DNA of 64,000 nt. Source: Candidatus Raymondbacteria bacterium RIFOXYA2_FULL_49_16 (GTDB lineage Bacteria > Fibrobacterota > OXYB2-FULL-49-7 > XYB2-FULL-49-35). The DNA is taken from the NCBI GenBank assembly GCA_001789205.1, contig MFYT01000039.1:105639-169638 (forward strand). The letters are read 5' to 3'. Below, piece after piece: positions 43,111 through 51,074 of this stretch. Position 1 is the stretch's first letter. Every line of letters begins with the position of its first letter. The notes beneath the pieces were generated by a model, which searched no databases, had not been told where the DNA came from, and was given only the letters and a program-made list of their open reading frames with translations. The translations under genes and the position numbers were made by a program.

Positions 43111-44082
43111 CGTATCTTTTTTTTAATTTTTTTGTCCGTTTCCTTAAGCTTTGGCCAGCTATATGAATATATAAACGACCCATTGACAGATGGCGCTACC
43201 TTAGCCAAGGAAACGCAGGAAGGCTCGTTGGGGGCCGACGGCTGGAAGAGCCTCACAAACACAGCATATCTGATGTATGAATTGCCTGAAAATACAAAAT
43301 CCGGGAAATTGATATTTGAAGTCAAGGGATTCGAAGAGAATGCCGGAGAAGGCAACGCGCGCCAGAACTGTATTGCATTGTATAATCTGTATCAGGCAAC
43401 TGGCAACTATGTGGTAAAATCCAACACCGGCCAAGCCGGTATTATGTGGCGCTATTATTATACAGATTTAGATGCGCACGGGCCTGGCGATGTACGGTTC
43501 AGGATCGAAGGACTCAATGTCTATGCGGAAGTGCAGCGTGATACCGAAAACCCGGGCTGGGACCAGAATACATGGTACACCATAGAGTTTGGCTGGAGCC
43601 AGACCAATGCGTACTGGAAGCGGAACGGTCAACAGTTCGCTACAATGTCATTTCCAAACAAGGACCAAGCTTTCAGGTGGCTCTATCTTTCCAATGCTAA
43701 ATGGTATGATATGTATGGACGAAAAGATCTTACTATACGCAATGTGCACATAATGACCGATATCAACGCAACTTCAGTGTTCAACATTTCTACTGATCAG
43801 AAAGGTATGGTTATTTCGGCCCAGCCTCATCCGTTCAATTCGAGAACCGCTATTACGGTCGGGTATGATGTTGATGATTGGCAGAAGGATAAAATTAAAG
43901 TACAGGTATATAATTTAGAGGGAATGCTTATGCAAACACTTTTGCCAACGGCCTTCCACTCTACACAGTACGCCTTACACCTTGTTGATTGGGATGCGAG
44001 CAGTCACCCGAGCGGAGTTTATATACTTAAAGTAAAGTCCGGAAATAGTATCTACAGTAAAAAACTGGTCAAACAGAGATAG
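43006..44082 (+). CDS. secreted lectin-like protein with sorting domain, start inside the intron relic
   Basis: 358 residues. The ATG at 43006 follows AGGAGGTTAACG but lies inside the intron relic, so the first 36 residues (for example NRTQGSVGGVPGNRRSYPNR) are read from intron DV/DVI sequence, fused to the hydrophobic core FFLIFLSVSLSFGQ of a signal peptide. No other ATG/GTG/TTG start is placed to give a normal signal peptide. The mature part is a beta-rich concanavalin/LamG-like domain (DARGPGDVRF-like, WYTIEFGWSQTNAYWKRNGQ), followed by a variant sorting domain (AQPHPFNSRTAI to YSKKLVKQR). Function unknown; carbohydrate binding is a fair guess. Confidence 0.72.
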   Translation: MLSVHKRVVANSPVRENRTQGSVGGVPGNRRSYPNRIFFLIFLSVSLSFGQLYEYINDPLTDGATLAKETQEGSLGADGWKSLTNTAYLMYELPENTKSGKLIFEVKGFEENAGEGNARQNCIALYNLYQATGNYVVKSNTGQAGIMWRYYYTDLDAHGPGDVRFRIEGLNVYAEVQRDTENPGWDQNTWYTIEFGWSQTNAYWKRNGQQFATMSFPNKDQAFRWLYLSNAKWYDMYGRKDLTIRNVHIMTDINATSVFNISTDQKGMVISAQPHPFNSRTAITVGYDVDDWQKDKIKVQVYNLEGMLMQTLLPTAFHSTQYALHLVDWDASSHPSGVYILKVKSGNSIYSKKLVKQR

Positions 44083-44114
44083 CGTTTTTGTGCTCAAACA
44101 ATAGAGGAGGGTGT

Positions 44115-45422
44115 ATGTATAACCTTTATTTTTTCTATAAAATGAAGTGTTTTTTTGTGCTTTTCATTATGGTAATGGGCGTGGCCGCGATTGTCCAGGC
44201 GGCCACCATTACAGGAGTGACTATTGATCCCGCCATTACCTCGGCGGCGACCGGCAGCGATACTTGGCCCATTACCTGGGCAGATGACGACAACCTCTAT
44301 ACCGCCTATGGGGACGGCAATGGTTTTAACCCCAAGGTTCCTTCCAAACTCAGTTTAGGATTCGCGAAAGTAAGCCAAGGACCGGCAAGTTTTTCCGCTA
44401 CCAATATCAGGTCTTCTTCCGGTGAACAGATTGGAGATGGCGCTTCCGGCAAAAAAGCGAGCGGCATGCTCATGGTCAATGGCGTAATCTATATGTGGGT
44501 CAGAAACGCGGACAATGCGGGCCATCAGTCACAGCTTGCCTGGTCAAACGATCATATGCAGACATGGACATGGGCCACATGGAAATTCGAGGAGCTTGGC
44601 TACTGCTGCTTTCTCAACTTCGGACAGCATTACGCTGGCGCGCGCGATACGTTCGTCTATGTTTATTCGCCGAATACAACAAGCGCATATGATGAAACAG
44701 ATGAGGTCGTACTGGCGCGGGTCTCCAAAAACAGGATATCGGTCGAGAGCGCATATGAATTCGTTTCAGGCTTTGATGTAAACGGCGTGCCGCAGTGGTC
44801 CTCGAACATTGCCAACCGGACAGCGGTTTTCACTCTCGTGGGCGGATGCAACAGGCTTGATGTGGTCTATAACATTCCGCTGCAGACCTATATCATGGTC
44901 ATGAGGAGTCGTGCGCGTGTAGGAGGGCTGAACCAATTCAGCATTTATACCACGCAAGAACCATGGGGACCATGGTCGCAGATTTACTACACAACACCCA
45001 GTTCGACCTCGAATGGATGGCCAGGCGAGGCCCAACATTTTCCGGCGAAGTGGATTTCATCGGATGGGCGTACCCTATACATGGTCAGTTCGGCAAACGA
45101 CGCCTTTTCTGTTCAACGTGTTGATCTTATTGTTCAGCAAAGTACTGTTGCTATGGGTCGCGGTACAGAAAGAAATGGAACTATTGTCGTCCACCCCAAC
45201 CCTTTTAATTCTACTGCGGTAATAATGGTGCATGGCGCGTTATCTACTACCAGGGATTGCCGGGTGTTTGACGTGCATGGAAGGATGCTTGAGATTCTGG
45301 CGTTGCCGCAAAGCGCCAGTCAGGTGACATGGAATGCTTCCGGCTTCCCCTCTGGAGAATATATCATTGTTTTAACATCAGAGAATGTAACCACCACAAA
45401 GCGTTTATTTCTCATGAAGTAG
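44115..45422 (+). CDS. DUF4185-like secreted protein 1 with sorting domain
   Basis: 435 residues from the ATG at 44115 after GAGGAGG (a GTG at 44088 is rejected). The signal peptide ends near VQAATI. The mature domain (about 30-350) has DTWPITWADDDNLYTAYGDGNGF, SGKKASGMLMVNGVIYMWVRN and EPWGPWSQIYY, the hallmarks of the DUF4185-like beta-propeller/glycosidase-like family. The C-terminus is a sorting domain (HPNPFNSTAVI, TKRLFLMK). It is the first of three tandem paralogues; it is the most divergent, lacking the YxSWGDGGGFGG stretch. The catalytic role is not established. Confidence 0.75.
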   Translation: MYNLYFFYKMKCFFVLFIMVMGVAAIVQAATITGVTIDPAITSAATGSDTWPITWADDDNLYTAYGDGNGFNPKVPSKLSLGFAKVSQGPASFSATNIRSSSGEQIGDGASGKKASGMLMVNGVIYMWVRNADNAGHQSQLAWSNDHMQTWTWATWKFEELGYCCFLNFGQHYAGARDTFVYVYSPNTTSAYDETDEVVLARVSKNRISVESAYEFVSGFDVNGVPQWSSNIANRTAVFTLVGGCNRLDVVYNIPLQTYIMVMRSRARVGGLNQFSIYTTQEPWGPWSQIYYTTPSSTSNGWPGEAQHFPAKWISSDGRTLYMVSSANDAFSVQRVDLIVQQSTVAMGRGTERNGTIVVHPNPFNSTAVIMVHGALSTTRDCRVFDVHGRMLEILALPQSASQVTWNASGFPSGEYIIVLTSENVTTTKRLFLMK

Positions 45423-45460
45423 GAGAGATGTCTATCTAAAACGTACACTGGAGGCAAAGA

Positions 45461-46855
45461 ATGTGGGCATTTGCACTACTTGCAAGCGTGTTCTCATCGC
45501 TTACCTTTGGCGCGACCGTTCCGTATCCGCCAAGCGCAATCATTACCAGCATTACTTTTGACATGGCAACGCTTAAGACGCTGGCGCCTGGCAGCGACAA
45601 TTGGGTGATCACATGGGCCGATAACGATCACCAATATACATCATGGGGCGACGGCGGCGGTTTTGGCGGCGACAATACGGATGGACGGGTGAGCATGGGC
45701 GTTGGACGGATCGAGGGAACAAAGGATGCTTATCAGGGATACAATGTGTGGGGAGGGAAAAATCCCGAGAATCCGGCGCAATTTTCAGGAAAATCATACG
45801 GCATTCTTTCAATCGGCGCAGACCTTTATATGTGGCGGTGCGGCAATGGCTCGGATGGCACGGCCTTTGCCATACAGGACCTGTACAAATCAACGAACCA
45901 CGGCGCGACATGGACCTATACAGGTGTAAAATTCGAGCCGGCTGATTTTTCAGGCAACAGCGGATTTTATGCAATCACCTTCTGCCAGTTCGGCAAGGCA
46001 TATGCGGGCGCACGCGACAATTACGTGTACATGTACGCGCCCGAGAATAAAACCGACGTATGGGACGTACAGGCTCCCGGCGAGATCGCGCTCATGCGCG
46101 TGCACAAAGACAGTATGAATTTGAAAGCCGCGTACCGGTTTTTCACCGGTTTTAACGGAAACACGCCTGCATGGTCGACCGATCCTGACCAACGGACACC
46201 CGTATTCAGCGATCCCGCCAACGGGGTCATGCGGACCAGTGTCAGCTACAACCCGGGAATCGGACGCTATCTTCTAATTACCCAGCAGGTGAGCCGTTTA
46301 AAGAGCGCGGACGGCCATATCGGCATCTACGATGCGCCCGAACCGTGGGGTCCGTGGACAACAGTGCTCTTTGATAATGCGTGGGACGTGGGAACAAACA
46401 GAAAGCTGCAGAACGAAAGTAAGACCGTTTACTGGAACTTCTCGAACAAGTGGCTGAGCCAGGATGGAAAGGATTTTGTTCTTGTCTATACCGGCGACGG
46501 CGAAGACAACTGGGGGACAGTGCAAGGATCGTTTACGGTAAGCACAACACGCATCAGAAAGCCCTCTCAGACTCCCGCGTTCCTGTTTGATGTTTTTCCC
46601 AATCCGTTTAACCCCGCGATAAAGATCACGTTGAATAATTACGAATTTCAAATTACCCGCTTCGCTCGCAAAGCGAGGCGAGCGAAATACGAATTGAAAA
46701 TATTTAACATTCGCGGCGAACTTATCAAAGACCTGACTCAAGACATTCGTAATTCGATTATCTGGGACGCATCAGCGCAACCTTCCGGTGTCTATCTGGT
46801 TGTTGTAAGAGATCGGGAAAGAATAGAAACGAAACAAATATTTCTGAGTAAGTAA
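45461..46855 (+). CDS. DUF4185-like secreted protein 2 with sorting domain
   Basis: 464 residues, ATG at 45461 with GGAGG before it. Signal peptide (SLTFGATV), then the DUF4185-like domain: SDNWVITWADNDHQYTSWG, SWGDGGGFGGDNTDGRVSMG, YGILSIGADLYMWRCG, KAYAGARDNYVYMYAP, YDAPEPWGPWTTVLF. The sorting domain (FPNPFNPAI to TKQIFLSK) contains an insertion, RFARKARRAK, encoded by the palindromic element at 46637-46686. It is close to protein 3 and both probably act on the same kind of polymer. Enzymatic activity is only suspected. Confidence 0.76.
   Translation: MWAFALLASVFSSLTFGATVPYPPSAIITSITFDMATLKTLAPGSDNWVITWADNDHQYTSWGDGGGFGGDNTDGRVSMGVGRIEGTKDAYQGYNVWGGKNPENPAQFSGKSYGILSIGADLYMWRCGNGSDGTAFAIQDLYKSTNHGATWTYTGVKFEPADFSGNSGFYAITFCQFGKAYAGARDNYVYMYAPENKTDVWDVQAPGEIALMRVHKDSMNLKAAYRFFTGFNGNTPAWSTDPDQRTPVFSDPANGVMRTSVSYNPGIGRYLLITQQVSRLKSADGHIGIYDAPEPWGPWTTVLFDNAWDVGTNRKLQNESKTVYWNFSNKWLSQDGKDFVLVYTGDGEDNWGTVQGSFTVSTTRIRKPSQTPAFLFDVFPNPFNPAIKITLNNYEFQITRFARKARRAKYELKIFNIRGELIKDLTQDIRNSIIWDASAQPSGVYLVVVRDRERIETKQIFLSK
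46637..46686 (+). repeat. 50-base palindromic element inside a sorting domain
   Basis: A 50-base sequence identical to the reverse complement of 49730-49779. Its core is an imperfect hairpin around GCTCGC-AAA-GCGAGG(C)GAGC. It lies in frame in the sorting-domain gene and encodes parts of NYEFQITRFARKARRAK. The other copy is read in a different frame. Confidence 0.7.
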
Positions 46856-46865
46856 GGGAGGGGGC

Positions 46866-48230
46866 ATGCAGTCTGCGAAAAAATTGATCAGTGCCATTAG
46901 CTTGCTTTTTTTATATACTACGATTTCCGCTGCGCCACCCTATCCGCAGAGCACATACATAACCAACATCACCTGGGACTGGACCTCGCACAAGCGCGAG
47001 GCGCCGGGAAGCGACAACTGGGTCATTACCTGGGCTGACAACGGCCACCAGTACACCTCGTGGGGAGACGGCGGCGGATTCGGCGGCACCAATAGTGACG
47101 GCAGGGTAAGCCTGGGGATAGGCAGGGTCGAAGGGACTTTCGACAGCTATACGGGATACAATGTCTGGGGCGGAAAAAATCCGGAAACAGCGGCATTGTG
47201 GGACGGCAAGACATACGGACTCATTTCGATAAGCGGTATTCTCTATTGCTGGGTCAGCCCGGGTTCGGACAACAATGGCTATGTTTCACAGAAACTCCAG
47301 TGGTCATCGGACCACGGCCGTACCTGGACGCGCGCGGGCTGGCAGTTCGTTCAATCATCAGGGGTCATTGCTCCTGCAATACTCAATTTCGGGCAGGACA
47401 ACGCGGGCGCGCGCGACAATTACATTTACACGTATGTCATCCGCCTCAAAGACGCGAGTGTGCTTAAGGTACAGAAACCGGGGCAGATTGAACTTTTTCG
47501 CGCACCCAAAACGAGCTATACGGACAGCAGTACATATGAATATTTCGCCGGATTGAGTGGCGGCAGTCCGGTCTGGTCGGGAAATATTTCGAGCCGTGTT
47601 CCGGTATTCGAGGATGCGAACGGCGTTGGCTGGAACCTGAGTGTCGTTTACAATGCAGGGCTTGATCGTTATATCCTTGTAACGGAGCATGATGCGAGTT
47701 TCTCTTCCAGGTTCGGCTTTTTTGAGGCCGAGGAACCGTGGGGGCCATGGAAGACCATCGCATATTATGATAACCTGGGTTCAGGATCGGGCATTACCGA
47801 CAATGACAAGGGGTTTTACGGGAACTTTTCGAACAAATGGACAAGCGCTGACGGCAGGAACGCTGTTTTTGTGTATACGGGCGTGAGCGCTGCCGATTCA
47901 TGGAACGCGGTCAGGGCGGTCTTCACGGTCCAGGTGTCGGACGCAACGCCGCGTGGAATGTTCAAGGCCCTGGCAGGGAAACACGACGGCATCAACACGT
48001 ATCCCAATCCCTTCAACCCAAACGTGTCCATATCAATTGCAAAATGTGGATCTCAAATAATAAATGTGAGGATTTATACCATATTCGGACACATGGTTGC
48101 CGATCTTACGCAATCTATCAGAAATGGAATGGCGGTCTGGAACGCAGCGGGACTGCCTTCGGGAACATATCTTGTCAGAGCAGCCTCACAATCTGGAATA
48201 ATGGTAAAACCCGTTACCCTTATGAAATAA
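46866..48230 (+). CDS. DUF4185-like secreted protein 3 with sorting domain
   Basis: 454 residues, ATG at 46866 after GGGAGGGGG, ten bases after the previous stop. After the signal peptide (TTISAAPP) the domain matches protein 2: SDNWVITWADNGHQYTSWG, WGDGGGFGGTNSDGRVSLG, YNVWGGKNPE, AGARDNYIYTYV, EEPWGPWKTIAYY. It has a normal-length sorting domain (YPNPFNPNVSISI to MVKPVTLMK) without the inserted element. Tandem duplication is the obvious origin. It likely shares one transcript with its neighbours. Confidence 0.76.
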   Translation: MQSAKKLISAISLLFLYTTISAAPPYPQSTYITNITWDWTSHKREAPGSDNWVITWADNGHQYTSWGDGGGFGGTNSDGRVSLGIGRVEGTFDSYTGYNVWGGKNPETAALWDGKTYGLISISGILYCWVSPGSDNNGYVSQKLQWSSDHGRTWTRAGWQFVQSSGVIAPAILNFGQDNAGARDNYIYTYVIRLKDASVLKVQKPGQIELFRAPKTSYTDSSTYEYFAGLSGGSPVWSGNISSRVPVFEDANGVGWNLSVVYNAGLDRYILVTEHDASFSSRFGFFEAEEPWGPWKTIAYYDNLGSGSGITDNDKGFYGNFSNKWTSADGRNAVFVYTGVSAADSWNAVRAVFTVQVSDATPRGMFKALAGKHDGINTYPNPFNPNVSISIAKCGSQIINVRIYTIFGHMVADLTQSIRNGMAVWNAAGLPSGTYLVRAASQSGIMVKPVTLMK

Positions 48231-48240
48231 GGACAATGCC

Positions 48241-49479
48241 GTGAGAAAATTGCTTGTCGCTATCGCATGTATGATGCTTTCTATTCCCTGCAGGGCTATA
48301 GACCCCGCTGCTTTTGAAAACCCTTATGCCTGGATAACCGCGCCGACCCAGGGTGCGGTATTTCATCCGGGCGAGTCCGTGAGTTTCAGCGGTCACGCTA
48401 AGACAGCGTACGGAACAGGCTCCCCGCTGGCCGCATCTTCTCTTCGCTGGACAGTCTCTGACGGACGCGACGTATTTACTTTTATTTTCCGCAGGGACAG
48501 TGTTTCATCAGGTTCATGGACCGTGCCTGACCAAGCCGAACCAGTAAAGCACTATGTGGTCACGCTCTGGGCCGAAGATTTTTCCAATCAGCGCAATGTC
48601 ATGCAACGCATACGGATACTGTCCACGCTTCCGGGAACTCCGGCAATCAGTATCTCGGCAGGAACGACAACACGGGACGGAAACTGGAAGGCTGCGGAAC
48701 CGGGTACCAGCGAGGAAAATAAAGACCGGGTACTTGTCAAATACCCGTTTGACGACATCAATTCACGGGTCGCGTACTTTGATTTCACGCTCGGAAGCCC
48801 GGCCGCATCGTTCGCGTCTTTTTCGCTGTACTGCGCCGGTGAAATGAGCGGGGCGGGGCAGTTCAAGCTTTCATGGAAACCCGGGCATATTGCCGATGAC
48901 GGGAACATAACGTATTCAGGCAGGCCGCCTGACGGTCTTTTCAGCGAAATCGGGACCTACTCCATGAGCATCAGCAGGGCGCTGCGAATCTTCGTCAATA
49001 CCGCGCGTTATACGGGCTGGCATGATTTTGACATCACGGGGTTTTACAACCAGCACCGGGGCGAGCGGGTGACGCTGCGGCTCGAGATGCTGAATTCTCA
49101 GTCAATCGGCCCCGAATACGCATCGCTCGAGACAGGCTGGCTGCCGGGAGGGGCCGTACCCCATGCGGGCAGGATTGTTTCGGACAATGGGGGGACGTAT
49201 GCGTCCGCGGAGAGCGTACCGGCGGGAAAGAATGACCGTATCGGGGCGTATCCCAACCCGTTCAATGCCGTGGTTATAATTTCATTTCCCAGCGCAGGGT
49301 TGCGCCCTGTAAGTCTATTTCTGTTCGATGTCCATGGCAGAATGGTTAAGGATCTCACAGCGGCATGCAAAAGCAATTCAGCGGTTTGGAACGCGGAAAA
49401 TATGCCGTCAGGGGTGTATGCCGTTGTTCTGAAAACAAAGACCGCCGTCTTCACCGGGGCGATCATTCTCTTAAGGTAG
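48241..49479 (+). CDS. secreted DNRLRE/lectin-like protein with sorting domain
   Basis: 412 residues from a GTG at 48241, ten bases after the previous stop. After the signal peptide comes an Ig-like part (about 30-130: AWITAPTQGAVFHPGESVSFSG) and then a DNRLRE-type beta-sandwich (RVLVKYPFDDINSRVAYFDFTLG, SRALRIFVNTARYTGWHDFDITGF). Such domains bind glycans or build surface structures. The C-terminus is a sorting domain (YPNPFNAVVIISF, FTGAIILLR). It is probably the last gene of the operon starting at 44115. No catalytic residues are visible. Confidence 0.72.
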   Translation: MRKLLVAIACMMLSIPCRAIDPAAFENPYAWITAPTQGAVFHPGESVSFSGHAKTAYGTGSPLAASSLRWTVSDGRDVFTFIFRRDSVSSGSWTVPDQAEPVKHYVVTLWAEDFSNQRNVMQRIRILSTLPGTPAISISAGTTTRDGNWKAAEPGTSEENKDRVLVKYPFDDINSRVAYFDFTLGSPAASFASFSLYCAGEMSGAGQFKLSWKPGHIADDGNITYSGRPPDGLFSEIGTYSMSISRALRIFVNTARYTGWHDFDITGFYNQHRGERVTLRLEMLNSQSIGPEYASLETGWLPGGAVPHAGRIVSDNGGTYASAESVPAGKNDRIGAYPNPFNAVVIISFPSAGLRPVSLFLFDVHGRMVKDLTAACKSNSAVWNAENMPSGVYAVVLKTKTAVFTGAIILLR

Positions 49480-49553
49480 GGATATGATTCAAGAATGCCT
49501 GCGGCGCGCTGTACTTTTCCGCTAATGGCTTTTCAAGGGGAACCTTTTCAGGC

Positions 49554-51017
49554 TTATTTAACCAGCAGCAGGCGTTTTTCCGCGCTGCGGCCGTCAACCC
49601 GCGCCTGGACAATATAGAGGCCTGCGGGAAAGGCGGAAGCGTCCCATGTGACGGAATTACGAATGGAATTGGACAAATCAGTCACAAATTCGCCTTTTAT
49701 GTTGAATACTTTTATGTCAGGATTCATAATTCGCTCGCCTCGCTTTGCGAGCGAAGCGGGTAATTTGAAATTCGTAATTGTAATGTTTGTTACCGGATTA
49801 AACGGATTCGGTGCAGCCTCCAGAGAAATTTCCTGGTCACGACTCTTACCCGATACGTTCTCAACGTCTGATAGCGGTATTATAATGAATGGCGTCAATT
49901 GTTCCCGCACATATTCCGTGATAGTCTGACTCATGTCCATGTCCTGCTGTATGATGTTCTCATACGGCCAGGGCCATAGATCTGTGCCCGTCAACTGACC
50001 ATCAATATATTGTTTGAGCACATTGGGGTTCGTGTTTGTGATGATATCTCCGGGATCGCCTTCAAGGCTCCTGACCGGCATTGTACTGGTATGGGTAAAA
50101 TCAGCAAAGCCCTTGTCCGGATTTTTCCAGAGCACCATGTCCTCGAACTCGCCCTGGTATTCGTTCCAGATAAAGCAGCCTGCCGGCTGGGTACGCGGCA
50201 CTGTGTCCCAGTGCTGGCCGTTGTCAATGCCGATGCAGCCGTATATCCGGTTGCCTGCGCTGCTCTTGGCATTTGGGCAGTCGTGGCCTTCGCATACAAA
50301 GCCGCCAACAATGAGCTGCCAGGGATTTGGCGCGCCATAGCCCGATGCGGGATTGACCCTGGCGTTGAACACAACGACGTTTTCGGCCAGGCTGTTGTCC
50401 GTGCAGTAAATGGCCAGGCCCGCATGGGGACAGCGGCAGTACAGCCCCGGCCTGAACACGCCGCGGCGGATGGCGCAGCCGTGGCAGCCGTAAAAGGTGC
50501 AGGTGTAGCGGCCAGTGCCCCATCCCCACACGTCTTCGAGCAGCATGGAGTCGCTGTAGGCGATCTCAAAAATATGAAAATTGGCTGCGTCGTCCAGGGC
50601 GCCGCCGGCGTCAAAACCCGAACAGCGGGTGATCCTGTAATGGTCGCAGTAGAGGATGTGATACACATGCTCATGGCTGTTTCCTGCCTTGAGGCCGTCG
50701 AGATTGATGTACGATGTCTGCCAGGCAGAAACCGGGTAGCGTACGCCTTCGCCGTTGATGTACGCCTGACCGATATTTTTCGCCATGATCGTGATGGGGC
50801 TTCCCGGAAGGCCGGATTTGTTCAGATTGAGGGTCTGTTTGTATTCGCCGTCGAGTAGTACCAGCGTGTCCCCGGCGCCCACTGCGTTCATACCAGCCGA
50901 AAGGGTGCCCAATGGCGAGGATTCGGACGATCCATTGCCGGTCCCGGTGGGGGAGACGTAGCGGGTGGATGCTGGTATGAGATTGAAACACAGCAGAAGC
51001 AATGGAATGATTTTCAT
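49554..51017 (-). CDS. secreted parallel beta-helix protein with sorting domain
   Basis: 487 residues. After a short signal (LIPASTRYVSPTG) the beta-helix repeats begin (SPLGTLSAGMNAVGAGDTLVLLDG, YINLDGLKAGNS, HVYHILYCDHYRITRC, CAIRRGVFRPG), the typical pectate-lyase-fold start with YVSPTGxGxGSSESSPLGT. It may be a lyase or a polygalacturonase-like enzyme; the Cys-rich middle (CDHYRITRCSGF, CTFYGCHGCAIRR) is unusual. The sorting domain (APNPFNPVTNITI to EKRLLLVK) has an insertion (KLPASLAKRGER) from the palindromic element at 49730-49779. Confidence 0.75.
   Translation of the reverse strand: MKIIPLLLLCFNLIPASTRYVSPTGTGNGSSESSPLGTLSAGMNAVGAGDTLVLLDGEYKQTLNLNKSGLPGSPITIMAKNIGQAYINGEGVRYPVSAWQTSYINLDGLKAGNSHEHVYHILYCDHYRITRCSGFDAGGALDDAANFHIFEIAYSDSMLLEDVWGWGTGRYTCTFYGCHGCAIRRGVFRPGLYCRCPHAGLAIYCTDNSLAENVVVFNARVNPASGYGAPNPWQLIVGGFVCEGHDCPNAKSSAGNRIYGCIGIDNGQHWDTVPRTQPAGCFIWNEYQGEFEDMVLWKNPDKGFADFTHTSTMPVRSLEGDPGDIITNTNPNVLKQYIDGQLTGTDLWPWPYENIIQQDMDMSQTITEYVREQLTPFIIIPLSDVENVSGKSRDQEISLEAAPNPFNPVTNITITNFKLPASLAKRGERIMNPDIKVFNIKGEFVTDLSNSIRNSVTWDASAFPAGLYIVQARVDGRSAEKRLLLVK
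49730..49779 (-). repeat. second copy of the 50-base palindromic element
   Basis: Identical over 50 bases to 46637-46686 on the opposite strand. Here it is read in another frame and gives part of ITITNFKLPASLAKRGER in the sorting domain of the beta-helix protein. Both copies lie between the first conserved strand (after PNPFNP) and the FNI(R/K)GE strand. Confidence 0.7.
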
Positions 51018-51074
51018 GCGGTCTTTGTAATCTGGACATTGTAGGTTAATTGTGTGCTTTTCATATTCTATACA

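Noticed and set aside
44088-44115. GTG start upstream of DUF4185-like protein 1
   Set aside because: The ATG at 44115 has a strong GAGGAGG and gives a normal signal peptide, while the longer start adds a Cys-rich stretch.
50010-50858. Long open frame (282 codons) antisense to the beta-helix gene
   Set aside because: The opposite strand encodes a clear beta-helix protein with signal peptide and sorting domain; the antisense product has no family features.
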